The notes: generated by a model from the sequence alone, not told the origin. A stretch of DNA of 64,000 nucleotides from Streptomyces achromogenes (GCF_030816715.1 NZ_JAUSYH010000001.1:1860001-1924000); one strand, 5' to 3'; shown: positions 48,490 to 59,131, counted from the stretch's first letter. Translations and numbers: made by a program.

Positions 48490-49449
48490 TCAGCCTCGCG
48501 TGAGGGACAGCAGTTCGCGGGCCGGGCCGGTGGGACGGTGGCCCGTCGGCCAGACCGCCCTGAGGTCCCGGGCCAGGGAGACTCCCTCGACGGGGATGCC
48601 GACGAGCCGGCGCAGCGCCAGTTCCTCGCCGACCGCCAGTTCGGAGAGGACGGCCGGCCCCGCCCCGCTCACCACGGCCGCCTTGACCGCCGTCGTCGAG
48701 GAGAGCTCGATCAGCGGGCGGGCCAGGCCTCCGAGGGCCGTGTCGAGCACCTGACGGGTCCCGGAGCCCTTCTCCCGCAGGATCAGCGGTGTCGTCGCCA
48801 GTTCGGCGGCGGGCAGCGGGCGCCGACGGCGGGCCCACGGGTGCGCGGGTGCCACGACGACGATGAGGCGGTCGTGGGCTATCACGGCGGAGTCCAGGCC
48901 GGGCGGAAGCGTGAGGCCCTCCACGAAGCCCAGATCCGCCTCCCCGGCCAGCAGCCGCTCGGCGACGGCCGCCGAGTTGCCGGCGAGCAGCGAGACCGCG
49001 GTGTCCGGCCGGCCCGCGCGCAGCGCGAGCAGCCAGCCGGGCAGCAGATACTCGGCGATGGTCATGCTGGCCGCCACCCGCAGCCGCGAGTCGCGACGGT
49101 CGCGCAGCGCCTGCGCGCCCGCGTCGAAGGCCTCCGCCGCCTCGACGATCCGCCGCGCCCAGTCCGTCACCAGCGCACCCGCGTCCGTCAGTCGGGACCC
49201 GCGGGGCGACCGGTCCACCAGGGCCACGCCCAACTGACGTTCCATGGACCGGATCCGGCTGCTCGCGGCCGGCTGGGTGATGCCCAGCTCGCGCGCGGCC
49301 GCGCCGAGGCTGCCCAGCCGGGCCACCGCCAGCAGCAGTTCCAACGCGCCCAGGTCCGGGACGCGGTGGGCGATCGAGCCCCCGCCGCCGGGCCACTGTT
49401 CCTGCGTGTCCCGTTCCTGCGCGTCCCGCGCACCCGCCGCACTCCCCAT
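48490..49449 (-). CDS. LysR-type transcriptional regulator
   Basis: This 319-residue protein has a LysR helix-turn-helix (LELLLAVARLGSLGAAARELGITQPAASSRIRSMERQLG, landmark near residues 35-75) and a two-lobed effector domain (RLRVAASMTIAEYLLPGWL, ADLGFVEG, LILREKGSGTRQVLD). It is divergent from a TDT transporter gene, 70 bp away; both are typical of a regulator/transporter pair. The ligand may be an anion such as the transported substrate. The start at 49449 gives a Gly/Ala-rich N-terminal arm; a later Met is not available. Confidence 0.88.
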   Translation of the reverse strand: MGSAAGARDAQERDTQEQWPGGGGSIAHRVPDLGALELLLAVARLGSLGAAARELGITQPAASSRIRSMERQLGVALVDRSPRGSRLTDAGALVTDWARRIVEAAEAFDAGAQALRDRRDSRLRVAASMTIAEYLLPGWLLALRAGRPDTAVSLLAGNSAAVAERLLAGEADLGFVEGLTLPPGLDSAVIAHDRLIVVVAPAHPWARRRRPLPAAELATTPLILREKGSGTRQVLDTALGGLARPLIELSSTTAVKAAVVSGAGPAVLSELAVGEELALRRLVGIPVEGVSLARDLRAVWPTGHRPTGPARELLSLTRG

Positions 49450-49519
49450 AAGCCCAGTTTATGCCCCCATAGAGTCATCGTCCCTGGTGGCGGCTGCCCG
49501 GCCGGGCGACCGTGGAGTC

Positions 49520-50686
<1,167 letters not shown>

Positions 50687-51313
50687 GCAGCGCGCAGGGC
50701 AGGCCGGGAAAGGCCTCCGGGCCGTCGTCGGCGGTGAAGCGGTAGGGCTCGTCCGGCAGGACGACCAGGTCCGGGCGGGCGGCGAGCAGGTCCTCGAGGG
50801 CCATCCGCGGGTAGCGCTCGGGGTGCCCGGAGTACAGCTGGTGGACGCCCAGGCGGGCCAGCACGTCCCCGGCGAAGGTCTCGCGGCCCAGGACCATCCA
50901 CGGCCGTCGCCAGACCGGCACGACGGCCGTCCGGCGGGCGAGCGGCCCGGGCGCCGCCCACGCCTCCTCCGCCTCGGCGAGCCATTCCGGTCGCGCGGGT
51001 CCGCCGCACGCCCGTAGCACCCGCGAGAGCTCCCGGAAGGCCTGCGCGACGTCGCGGACCTCCGTCACCAGGACCTCGAGACCCGCCGCGCGCAGCGCCG
51101 CGAGGTCCGGCCCGCGGTTCTCCTCCTCGTTGGCGATCACGAGGTCGGGGGCGAGCGCGACGACGCGTCCCACGTCGGGGTTCTTGGTGCCGCCGATCCG
51201 GGCGACGTCCAGGCCGGCCGGGTGGGAGCACCAGTCCGTGGCGCCGACCAGGACTCCGGGCGCGGAAACGGCCACCGCCTCGGTGAGCGACGGCACCAGC
51301 GAGACGACCCGCA

Positions 51314-51910
51314 CTACCGTTTCCGGCCCCGGTCCCGGTCGCGTACCGCCTCGATGTGCTCGGCCACCGCGACGACGACCACCCGGGTGTCCGGCACGGT
51401 CGCCCGCCAGCGGTGGCGGACCCCGCCGGTGAGATACAGGGTGTCACCGCGGCCCAGCCGGTAGGCGCGCCCCTCCGCCTCGATCTCCACCGCGCCGTCG
51501 GCGACGTACAACAGCTGGTCGTTGCGGTGCTGGAACTCGCGGCCCGCGTCATGGTCGCCGGTGAACTCGGAGGCGTGCATCTGGTGGTGCCCGCGGACCA
51601 GGGACCGCGAGCGCGGCTCCGGCTCCCGCCCGGCGCCCGCGCCCGGCTCGGCGATCTCGGCGCGGACGACGTCGACGCTGCACGCCGGGTCGGCGGCGGC
51701 GAGGAGTTCCACGGCGGTGGTGCGCAGGGCGTCGGCGACCTTCTCCAGGGAGCTGGTGCTGGGCCGCGCCCGGTCGTTCTCGATCTGGCTCAGGAACGGG
51801 ACGGAGAGGCCGCTGCGCTCGGCCACGACGGCGAGGGTGAGCTGCAGGGAGCGGCGGCGGCGGCGCACGGCCGCGCCGACCCGCAGGGGCTGTTCTTTGT
51901 GGTCGCCCAT
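51314..51910 (-). CDS. XRE regulator with cupin C-domain
   Basis: This 198-residue protein has an HTH_XRE domain (LAVVAERSGLSVPFLSQIENDRARPSTSSLEKVADAL, landmark near residues 23-60) and a cupin_2 C-domain (GREFQHRNDQLLYVADGAVEIEAEGRAYRLGRGDTLYL ... VRHRWRA). Such proteins respond to small metabolites. The ATG at 51910 follows GGAG; another ATG at 51958 (MSEDTR) also has a purine-rich site. Its TAG stop overlaps the GTG start of the metal-receptor-fold gene by one base (TAGTG), so the two are co-translated. Confidence 0.85.
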   Translation of the reverse strand: MGDHKEQPLRVGAAVRRRRRSLQLTLAVVAERSGLSVPFLSQIENDRARPSTSSLEKVADALRTTAVELLAAADPACSVDVVRAEIAEPGAGAGREPEPRSRSLVRGHHQMHASEFTGDHDAGREFQHRNDQLLYVADGAVEIEAEGRAYRLGRGDTLYLTGGVRHRWRATVPDTRVVVVAVAEHIEAVRDRDRGRKR

Positions 51911-51958
51911 CGCTCCGGCTCCCTCCTTCGCTCGTCGGCTCCGTGTGTCCTCGGACAC

Positions 51959-52570
51959 GTCCTCTGATGAGTTCTCTGCACCCTACGCATGTTCGGCAAA
52001 CCGTTTCACGGGCCTGTCACATCGACGGCACCCGGCGTGACATCCGACCTCACAGTTCACGCCAGCCGACGGGTACCGCAGAGACCCCGGCGGGAGGCCC
52101 GCCCGGCGGTCTACCGGTTCAATGCGCGGACGGCCGCCCGTGTTCCCGCTCGTCCTCGGCCTCGGGCAGAGCCGGTCCGGGGCTGAGCGTAGCGCTCTGT
52201 GGTTGGCCGGATCCAGGCTGTGGACGGCCCCGACCCGCGCCTCCACCGCGCCGCGACCACGACACGAACACGACACGAGGGCCGGGCCCCGCCGACCGCC
52301 GTGAAGGCCGTACGGCGGGCCCGCCCCTCGCGAGCGGTCGCGGTGCTGTCAGGTCACCGCGCCGCCCGGCTCTCCTGCCCGGACCGGCCGCCGGTACCCG
52401 TGTCGCCGGGCCGGGGTTCCCCGTCGGCCAGGTGCGCACCGCGTCCCGCTCCGAGGCGAAGGCCCCCGGACGGCGGCGACGGACAGCCCGTAGACGCGCG
52501 GGCCGGCCAGCGACCGGCCCGGCACGACGTCCGCCGTGATCGTCGGCGGTCGGCGGGACGTCCGTGCGGC
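51959..52570. other. About 600 bp without a convincing gene
   Basis: Open frames here have no family features or ribosome sites. It holds a hairpin near 52284-52322 (GGGCCCCGCCG pairing with CGGCGGGCCC). The segment separates the divergent XRE and exonuclease genes. I see no riboswitch core or tRNA. Confidence 0.4.
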
Positions 52571-53512
52571 ATGATGCGTGGCGTGACCGGACGACTGATG
52601 CTTCTCGACACCGCCTCGCTGTACTTCCGCGCCTACTTCGGCGTCCCGGACTCCGTGCGGGCGCCGGACGGCACCCCCGTGAACGCGGTGCGCGGACTGC
52701 TGGAGTTCATCGACCGGCTGGTGAAGGACCACCGGCCGGACGACCTGGTGGCCTGCATGGACGCCGACTGGCGCCCCCAGTGGCGGGTCGACCTCATCCC
52801 CTCCTACAAGGCGCACCGCGTGGCCGAGGAGCGCGAGAGCGGGCCGGACGAGGAGGAGGTGCCGGACACCCTCTCGCCCCAGGTGCCGATCATCGAGGCG
52901 GTCCTGGACGCGCTCGGCATCGCGCGCGTGGGCGTCGCCGGGTACGAGGCGGACGACGTGATCGGCACGTTCACCGGGCGGGCTGAGGGCCCGGTCGACA
53001 TCGTCACCGGCGACCGCGACCTCTACCAACTCGTGGACGACGCACGCGGGGTGCGGGTCCTGTACCCGCTGAAGGGCGTCGGCTCGCTGCAGTTGACGGA
53101 CGAGGCGTGGCTGCGCGAGAAGTACGGGGTCGACGGGCGCGGGTACGCGGATCTGGCGCTGCTGCGCGGCGACCCGAGCGACGGACTGCCGGGCGTGCCG
53201 GGCATCGGGGAGAAGACCGCGGCCAAGCTGCTGGCGGAGTTCGGCGATCTGGCCGGGATCATGGCGGCGGTCGACGACCCGAAGGCGAAGCTGACGCCGT
53301 CGCAGCGCAGGCGGTTGGACGAGTCGCGGCCGTACGTCGCCGTCGCGCCCAAGGTGGTCAAGGTCGCCGACGACGTGCCGCTGCCCGAGGTGACCACCGC
53401 CCTCCCCGACGCACCGCGGGACGGGGAGACGCTGGAGGCGCTGGCGGCGCGCTGGGGTCTCGGCGGGTCGCTGCAGCGGCTGCTGACGACGCTGGGCGCA
53501 CGGCGCGCGTAG
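52571..53512 (+). CDS. Stand-alone 5'-3' exonuclease (PolA N-domain-like)
   Basis: This 313-residue protein is the nuclease part of DNA polymerase I without polymerase. The first catalytic Asp is in LMLLDTASLYFRAYFG; others are in GYEADDVIGTF and TGDRDLYQLVDD. The helix-hairpin-helix LPGVPGIGEKTAAKLL contacts DNA. It would remove RNA primers or flaps, as in RNase HI/PolA-type repair. Starts at 52571 or 52574 (ATG) and 52583 (GTG) are possible, with no clear ribosome site. Confidence 0.85.
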   Translation: MMRGVTGRLMLLDTASLYFRAYFGVPDSVRAPDGTPVNAVRGLLEFIDRLVKDHRPDDLVACMDADWRPQWRVDLIPSYKAHRVAEERESGPDEEEVPDTLSPQVPIIEAVLDALGIARVGVAGYEADDVIGTFTGRAEGPVDIVTGDRDLYQLVDDARGVRVLYPLKGVGSLQLTDEAWLREKYGVDGRGYADLALLRGDPSDGLPGVPGIGEKTAAKLLAEFGDLAGIMAAVDDPKAKLTPSQRRRLDESRPYVAVAPKVVKVADDVPLPEVTTALPDAPRDGETLEALAARWGLGGSLQRLLTTLGARRA

Positions 53513-53623
53513 GGCGTCGGGTCCGGCATCGGGGAACGGCCTGACGGACGGAACCGGCCGTCTTCGGGAGAAGGGGCGAACCGGACCCCGGACCTGAGGG
53601 CGTCGCCCAGGGAGAGATGCTAA

Positions 53624-53639
53624 CTTAGGTATACCTAAG
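53624..53639 (+). promoter_or_regulatory. Iron box (DmdR/IdeR-type operator)
   Basis: CTTAGGTATACCTAAG is a perfect 16-bp palindrome of the TTAGGTTAGGCTAACCTAA class bound by DtxR-family regulators (DmdR1 in Streptomyces). It lies 23 bp before the ATG of the siderophore-interacting protein, so repression in iron-replete cells is expected. Confidence 0.85.
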
Positions 53640-53661
53640 CAAGGATGACTGGGAGGCCGTC

Positions 53662-54507
53662 ATGGCAGAACGTCCGGCACGGAAGCCGCGCAAGCCCCAC
53701 TCCGCGCAGGTCGTCCGCACCGAACGGCTCACCCCGCACATGCAGCGCGTCGTGCTCGGCGGCGAGGGTCTCGCGGAGTTCTCCACGGGAGACTGCACCG
53801 ACCACTACGTCAAACTCCTCTTCGGTCCCGAGGGCGTCTCCTATCCGGAGCCCTTCGACCTGGAGCGCATCCGGGCCGAGTTCCCCCGCGACCAGTGGCC
53901 CGTGACCCGGACGTACACGGTGCGCCACTGGGACGCCGAACACCGGGAGCTGACCCTCGACTTCGTCATCCACGGCGACGAGGGCCTGGCGGGGCCGTGG
54001 GCCGCGCGCGTCCAGCCGGGCGAGACCGTCCGTTTCCTCGGCCCGGGCGGCGCGTACGCCCCCGACACCTCCGCCGACTGGCATCTGCTGGCCGGCGACG
54101 AGAGCGCCCTGCCCGCCATCGCCGCCGCCCTGGAGTCGCTGCCCGCCGGCGCCGTCGCCCACGCCTTCATCGAGGTGACCGGCCCCGAGGAGGAGCAGAA
54201 GATCGACTCCGACGTCGAGGTCGTCTGGCTGCACCGCGGTGAGCGGCCGGTCGGCGAGAAACTCGTCGAGGCCGTGCGGGCTCTGGAGTTCCCCGCGGGC
54301 CGCCCGCACGCGTTCGTGCACGGCGAGGCGGCCGGCGTGAAGGAGCTGCGCAGGCTGCTGCGCGTCGAGTCGCAGATCCCGCGGGAGGACCTGTCGATCT
54401 CCGGCTACTGGCGGCTCGGCCACAACGAGGACGGCTGGCAGGCCGCGAAGCGGGAGTGGAACGCGCGCGTGGAGGCGGAGCAGGAGGGCGCGAGCCCGGC
54501 CGCGTGA
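53662..54507 (+). CDS. Siderophore-interacting protein (ferric-siderophore reductase)
   Basis: This 281-residue FAD/NAD(P)H oxidoreductase of the ViuB/SIP family should release iron from an imported siderophore in the cytosol. Family features: the flavin motif TRTYTVRHWD, DFVIHGDEGLAGPWAA and FLGPGGAYAP, then the NAD(P) region LLAGDESALPAIAAALESLP and a late SGYWRLGHNEDGW. The ATG at 53662 follows GGGAGG. An iron box lies 23 bp upstream. Confidence 0.92.
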   Translation: MAERPARKPRKPHSAQVVRTERLTPHMQRVVLGGEGLAEFSTGDCTDHYVKLLFGPEGVSYPEPFDLERIRAEFPRDQWPVTRTYTVRHWDAEHRELTLDFVIHGDEGLAGPWAARVQPGETVRFLGPGGAYAPDTSADWHLLAGDESALPAIAAALESLPAGAVAHAFIEVTGPEEEQKIDSDVEVVWLHRGERPVGEKLVEAVRALEFPAGRPHAFVHGEAAGVKELRRLLRVESQIPREDLSISGYWRLGHNEDGWQAAKREWNARVEAEQEGASPAA

Positions 54508-54665
54508 ACCGGCGGCAGCGGCCCGGCCGCATGAAGCCGGCGGAAGACGGCCCGCCCTGTGGAGCGGGCCGCCGTACACCTCCCGACCGCCGTCGGTCGC
54601 CTCCCGGCCGCGGCAGGCAGCTCGTGCCGCCGCCCGACGGCCTGTGGCTGGTGCCGCGACCGGAA

Positions 54666-55442
54666 CTAGACCGACCGCTGGTACGACCTGAACGTCCGGA
54701 TCGAGAGCCACACGGCCGCCACCGCGAGCGCGAGCAGCCCCCCACAGCGGACGAGCACCGCGCCCCAGTCGGGATCGGCGGACAGTGCCGAACGCCCCGC
54801 GACCATCGCCCAGTCCAGCGGATTGAAGCGGGCCGCGTGCCGGATCCAGCCGGGCATCCGGTCCGGCGCCATGAACGCACTGGAGAGGAAGGTCAGCGGC
54901 AGCAGCAGGAACGTGTTGACGCCGATGATCGACTCCCGCTCCCGCACCAGCATGCCCAGGGCGTTGGACAGCGCCCCGAAGACCGTGCCCAGCAGCACCG
55001 AGGCGACGACCAGGACGGCGACGCCCACGAACCCGCCCGGAAAGTCCGCGCCGCCCGCGAGGCCGAGCAGCACGATGACGGCCGACTGGAGCGCGGTGAC
55101 GATGCCGTTGTGGACGACGTTGCCGTTCATCAGCGCGGCCCGGCTGGCCGGGGTGGTCAGGAAGCGGTCGAGCGTGCCGCGCTGGATCTCCTCCAACGTG
55201 CCCATGCCCGCCCACAGGTTGGAGGCGAGCGCGCTCATCACCACGACGCCCGGCACCAGGTAGTCCAGATAGGAACCGGTGCCGAATCCACCCAGCTCGA
55301 CGACGTTCCTGAAGAGGCTGCCGAAGAGGAACAGCCAGATCACCGGCTGGATCAGTGTGATCACGGCGTACGCGGGCTGACGGGCGAAGACCATCAGCTG
55401 ACGTTGCGTCATCCACCAGGTCTGCGTGATCACGGTGCTCAT
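54666..55442 (-). CDS. ABC-2 type exporter permease (DrrB-like)
   Basis: This 258-residue integral membrane protein has six helices. QTWWMTQRQLMVFARQPAYAVITLIQPVIWLFLFG matches the DrrB N-terminus, and ATPASRAALMNGNVV and FLSSAFMAPDRMPGWIRHAARFNPLDW fit the ABC2_membrane family. Its ATG at 55442 overlaps the stop of the ATPase gene by 4 nt (ATGA). It likely exports a drug or lipid together with that ATPase. Confidence 0.9.
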   Translation of the reverse strand: MSTVITQTWWMTQRQLMVFARQPAYAVITLIQPVIWLFLFGSLFRNVVELGGFGTGSYLDYLVPGVVVMSALASNLWAGMGTLEEIQRGTLDRFLTTPASRAALMNGNVVHNGIVTALQSAVIVLLGLAGGADFPGGFVGVAVLVVASVLLGTVFGALSNALGMLVRERESIIGVNTFLLLPLTFLSSAFMAPDRMPGWIRHAARFNPLDWAMVAGRSALSADPDWGAVLVRCGGLLALAVAAVWLSIRTFRSYQRSV

Positions 55443-56467
55443 CGGGCGCCCCCGGCGAGGACGAGCGGGCCGGCCGCGCCACCGTCGCCGCCGGCTTCCG
55501 CCTCGGCGTAACGGCGGCCCGTGTAGCGCAGGTAGACGTCGTCGAGGGACGGGCGGGCCACGGTCGCGCCGACGACGGCGACCCCGGCCCGCTCCAACGC
55601 CCCGAGCAGCACGGGCACCGCCTCCGCGCCGTCCTGCGCGCGTACGCTCACCGTCCTTCCCTCGCACACCACCTCGTGCACGCCCGGCAGTCCGCCGAGG
55701 GCGCCCTGCAAGAGGGCGCGACCGCCGTCGCCGAGCTCGCCGCGCACCCGCACGTGCACGGCGTCGCCGCGGAGTTCGCCCTTGAGTGCCTCGGGGGCGC
55801 CCGTGACGACGATCCGGCCGCGGTCGACGATCGCGACCCGTTCGGCGAGCCGGTCGGCCTCCTCCAGATAGTGGGTGGTGAGCAGGATGGTCAGCCCCTC
55901 CTCACCGGCAAGCCGGCCGATCTCGTCCCACATCGCGCCGCGGGCCTCGGGGTCCAGGCCGGTGGTGGGCTCGTCGAGGAAGAGCACCTGGGGCCGGTGC
56001 ACCAGGCCGAGGGCCACGTCGAGCCGGCGCCGCATGCCGCCGGAGTAGCCCTTGACCGGGCGGCGGGCGGCGTCGGTGAGCGCGAACCGCTCGAGCAGTT
56101 CGTCGACCCGGCGGTCCAGGGCGGCGCCCTTCACTCCGTAGAGCCTCCCCTGGAGGCGGAGGTTGTCGCGGCCGGTGGCGACCGGGTCGGCGCCGGAGTT
56201 CTGCGCGACCACGCCGATCGCCCGGCGCACCCGGTCCGGGTGACGCAGCACGTCGTGGCCCGCCACGACGGCCGAGCCCGAGTCGGGGCGGGCGAGGGTG
56301 GTGAGGATCTTGACGGTGGTGGACTTGCCGGCGCCGTTGGGGCCGAGCAGCCCGAAGACGGTGCCGGACTCCACGGTGACGTCGAGGCCGTCCAGGGCGG
56401 TGACGCCTCCCGGGTAGGTCTTGACGAGCTGACGCGCCTGCACTGCGGGCGCACGGGTAGCACTCAT
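55439..56467 (-). CDS. ABC exporter ATPase (DrrA-like)
   Basis: This 342-residue protein has Walker A GLLGPNGAGKSTTVKIL, the signature YSGGMRRRLDVALG, Walker B VLFLDEPTTGLDP and the switch His in LTTHYLEEAD. The C-terminal extension (residues about 230-330) is typical of DrrA proteins and precedes the permease by a 4-nt overlap. PadR, whose gene lies upstream, is the probable regulator. Confidence 0.92.
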   Translation of the reverse strand: MSATRAPAVQARQLVKTYPGGVTALDGLDVTVESGTVFGLLGPNGAGKSTTVKILTTLARPDSGSAVVAGHDVLRHPDRVRRAIGVVAQNSGADPVATGRDNLRLQGRLYGVKGAALDRRVDELLERFALTDAARRPVKGYSGGMRRRLDVALGLVHRPQVLFLDEPTTGLDPEARGAMWDEIGRLAGEEGLTILLTTHYLEEADRLAERVAIVDRGRIVVTGAPEALKGELRGDAVHVRVRGELGDGGRALLQGALGGLPGVHEVVCEGRTVSVRAQDGAEAVPVLLGALERAGVAVVGATVARPSLDDVYLRYTGRRYAEAEAGGDGGAAGPLVLAGGAR

Positions 56468-56602
56468 GACGATGCTCTCCTGGGTGAGCGGATGTGAGCG
56501 GACATGGCTCGCTGATCCGCCGGAGAAGCGCCGGGCTATCCTGGGTGTGCCGCACCTCGATCGCCTGGAACTGCCTCTCGGCTGGTTCAGCTCGGGGTTC
56601 GA

Positions 56603-56640
56603 GACCCCGGCGGGCCTGCTGCAACAGGCCTTCCGGGGTC
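56603..56640. other. Large hairpin between padR and the ABC genes
   Basis: GACCCCGG and CCGGGGTC (56603-56610 / 56633-56640) plus GGCCTG and CAGGCC (56613-56618 / 56625-56630) form a near-continuous stem with CTGCAA in the loop. It lies just after the padR stop on the minus strand, in the intercistronic leader of the ABC operon. It may attenuate or stabilise the mRNA. Confidence 0.6.
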
Positions 56641-56647
56641 TGCTCTT

Positions 56648-57277
56648 TCATGGTCTGAAGTCGGCCGGCTCCCCCGTTTCGTGGAACCGTCGCCACCCGT
56701 CGACACCGGGCAGCGAGCCCTTCCTGAGCTCCTCGAGGAAGCCGCCGACCCATTCCGCCTGCGCCTGGACCATGTGCAACTGGTACTCGACCTCCACGAG
56801 GAAGAGCCGCGGCACCGTCTCCGACACCTTCGCCAGCGCGCCGCGCCCGCTCGCCAGCTGCACCTCGAGCGAGCTCAGCCGGGTCTCCAGCAGCCTCTCC
56901 ACCTCGTCCGGCGGCAGGGCCGCCATCAGCGACAGGGCCGTCTCGAAGACCGGGTACTCCTTGGCCGGGACGGCGAGCAGGTCGGACAGCCACTCGGCCA
57001 TCTCCTCCCGCCCGGCCCCGGTGAGTCCGTAGACCGTGCGCTCGGGACGGTTGCCCTGGCGCTCGACGCCGGTCACCTCGACGAGGCCGTGCTTCTCGAG
57101 GTTCTGCACGACGGTGTAGAGCGAGCCGTAGTTGGTCTTCGTGCTGGTGTCCTTGCCCTGACTGCGCAGGGTCTGGGCGATCTCGTAGGGGTGCATCGGC
57201 TTCTGCAGAAGCGTCGTCAGCACGGCGAGCGCCAACGGGTTGCCGGGCTTGCGGCGTTTGCCCGCCACGACGATCAC
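56648..57277 (-). CDS. PadR family transcriptional regulator
   Basis: This 209-residue protein has the PadR winged helix (LALAVLTTLLQKPMHPYEIAQTLRSQGKD ... YGSLYTVVQNLEKHGLVEVTGVERQGNRPERTVYGLT, landmark near residues 15-80) and a helical dimerisation tail with DEVERLLETRLSSLEVQL and VEVEYQLHMVQAQAEWVGGFL. The GTG at 57277 is used; a GTG three codons later has GAGG at 8 nt and is equally possible. It sits upstream of the ABC exporter, the usual PadR target. Confidence 0.88.
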   Translation of the reverse strand: MIVVAGKRRKPGNPLALAVLTTLLQKPMHPYEIAQTLRSQGKDTSTKTNYGSLYTVVQNLEKHGLVEVTGVERQGNRPERTVYGLTGAGREEMAEWLSDLLAVPAKEYPVFETALSLMAALPPDEVERLLETRLSSLEVQLASGRGALAKVSETVPRLFLVEVEYQLHMVQAQAEWVGGFLEELRKGSLPGVDGWRRFHETGEPADFRP

Positions 57278-57571
57278 CTCACTCTCCGCCGGTCGGTCGG
57301 CCGGTCGGTCGACTCCGTGCCCTCACGCCCTTGGCCACACCTGGCCACGGCCTCAGCCAGGCACATTCGATCACGAATATCCGTAGACGAACATATCGCG
57401 ACTGCACCGAATCCACAAGAGACGCGATGTAACGCGATCGGATGAAAGCGGGATGACGTGAGGACTTGGGCCCGCTCCGGACACGCCCGCGTGACGCGGA
57501 TGAAACAGCCCGTCCCTAATTTCTGTCGCCCGACAGGAATTCCGTTCCCTGGGCCCAAGGCAGGTTCCGCC

Positions 57572-59131
57572 GTGACGACGACCACGACTCCCACCGACGT
57601 ACGTCCCGACCCGCCGCACCACTCCGACGTGGGCGACGGCTCGCTCGCCGAGTTCGGCTACCGCCAGGAACTGCATCGCAGCCTGGGCCGGTACGCCTCG
57701 TTCGCCGCCGGGTTCTCCTTCATCTCCGTTCTGACGACCGTCTTCCAGTTCTTCGCCTTCGGGTACGCCTTCGGCGGCCCGGTCTTCTTCTGGGCCTGGC
57801 CCATCGTGCTGGCCGGACAGTTGCTGGTCGCCGCGTGCTTCGCGGAACTGGCGGCGCGCTACCCGATCTCCGGCGCGATCTACCAGTGGTCCTCGCGGCT
57901 GTCGACGCCGTCGTTCGGCTGGTTCGCGGGCTGGATCATGGTGATCGGCCAGATCGTGGTGGTCGCCGCGGCGGCCCTCGCGCTGCAGATGGTGCTGCCG
58001 GCGATCTGGCCCGGCTTCCAGCTGATCGGCGACGACCCGGCGCCCACCTCACCCGACGGCGCGGCCAACGCGGCCCTGCTCGGCGTGGCCCTGCTGGTGC
58101 TGACCACGCTCGTCAACGTCCTGGACAACCGGGTGATGTCCCTGGTCAACCGGGTGGGCGTGACCGCCGAGATCATCGGCGCGGTCCTCATCGCCGTCCT
58201 GCTGCTGACCCACTCCGAGCGGACCCCCGGCATCACCTTCCACACCACGGGTGCGGACCAATCTGGGCTGTTCGGGGCGCTCGCGGTGGGCTCGTTCACG
58301 GCCGCCTACGTGATGATCGGCTTCGACAGCGCGGGCGAGATGAGCGAGGAGACCCACCACCCCCGGCGTACCGCGCCCCGCACGATCCTCACCGCGCTCG
58401 GCGCGGCCGGACTGCTCGGCGGGCTGATCGTGCTCGGCGGACTGCTGGCCGCGCCCAGCCTCAGCGACGGCCGCCTCGGCGTCGACGGGCTCAGCTACGT
58501 CCTCACCAGCAGCCTCGGCGACGGCGTCGGCAAACTGCTGCTGGCCGACGTGGTGGTGGCGATCACGGTGGCCACGCTCGCCATCCAGACCGCGGCCTGC
58601 CGGATGCTGTTCTCCATGGCCCGCGACGGCCAACTGCCCTTCTCCGCCCGCCTCGCGCGCGTGAACCCCCGCACCGGCATGCCGAGCGCCCCCGCACTGG
58701 TGGTCGGCGTCCTCGCGGCGGCCCTGCTGCTGCTCAACTTCGCGTCACCGGACGCCTTCCTGGCCATCGGCACCACCTGCATCGTGATGCTGTACCTGGC
58801 GTACGCGATGGTCACCGGCCCGCTGCTGGTGCGCAGGCTGCGCGGCGGACTCTCCTCGGCCGGCACGGACGAGACGGGCGCCCCGCTGTTCTCCCTGGGC
58901 CGCTGGGGCGTCCCGGTGAACGCCCTGGCGCTCCTCTACGGCCTGCTGATGACGGTCAACCTGGCCTGGCCACGGGCCGTGGTGTACGACCCGGCGGGCG
59001 GCCACTGGTACTTCCAGTGGTTCACCGTGCTGTTCCTGACCGCGACGGTCGCGGCGGGCGTCGCCTTCCGCGCGTACCGCGGGCGCACCGCCGCGCCGCC
59101 GACCGCCCTCGCTGGTACGGAGTCCGTCTAG
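57572..59131 (+). CDS. APC superfamily amino acid permease
   Basis: This 519-residue transporter has about 12 helices and the APC start ELHRSLGRYASFAAGFSFISVLTTVF. It contains VLAGQLLVAACFAELAARYPISGAIYQWSS, a conserved consensus of amino acid permeases, and FDSAGEMSEETHHPRRTAPRTIL. It resembles GABA/amino-acid (ACT-family) permeases with the TM8 'SxEMsEE' motif. The start is GTG at 57572 after CAGG. It is divergent from padR. The substrate is unknown. Confidence 0.88.
   Translation: MTTTTTPTDVRPDPPHHSDVGDGSLAEFGYRQELHRSLGRYASFAAGFSFISVLTTVFQFFAFGYAFGGPVFFWAWPIVLAGQLLVAACFAELAARYPISGAIYQWSSRLSTPSFGWFAGWIMVIGQIVVVAAAALALQMVLPAIWPGFQLIGDDPAPTSPDGAANAALLGVALLVLTTLVNVLDNRVMSLVNRVGVTAEIIGAVLIAVLLLTHSERTPGITFHTTGADQSGLFGALAVGSFTAAYVMIGFDSAGEMSEETHHPRRTAPRTILTALGAAGLLGGLIVLGGLLAAPSLSDGRLGVDGLSYVLTSSLGDGVGKLLLADVVVAITVATLAIQTAACRMLFSMARDGQLPFSARLARVNPRTGMPSAPALVVGVLAAALLLLNFASPDAFLAIGTTCIVMLYLAYAMVTGPLLVRRLRGGLSSAGTDETGAPLFSLGRWGVPVNALALLYGLLMTVNLAWPRAVVYDPAGGHWYFQWFTVLFLTATVAAGVAFRAYRGRTAAPPTALAGTESV

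Noticed and set aside
55902..56651. A frame starting ATG at 56651 (MKEQTPEGLLQQ...) overlapping the padR stop by ATGA
   Set aside because: It has no stop until 55902 inside the ABC ATPase gene, its third-position GC is far below that of neighbouring genes, and it has no recognisable features.
57290..57440. PadR operator near CGAATATCCG and CGAACATATCGCG
   Set aside because: Only loosely repeated and not clearly palindromic; not enough to annotate.
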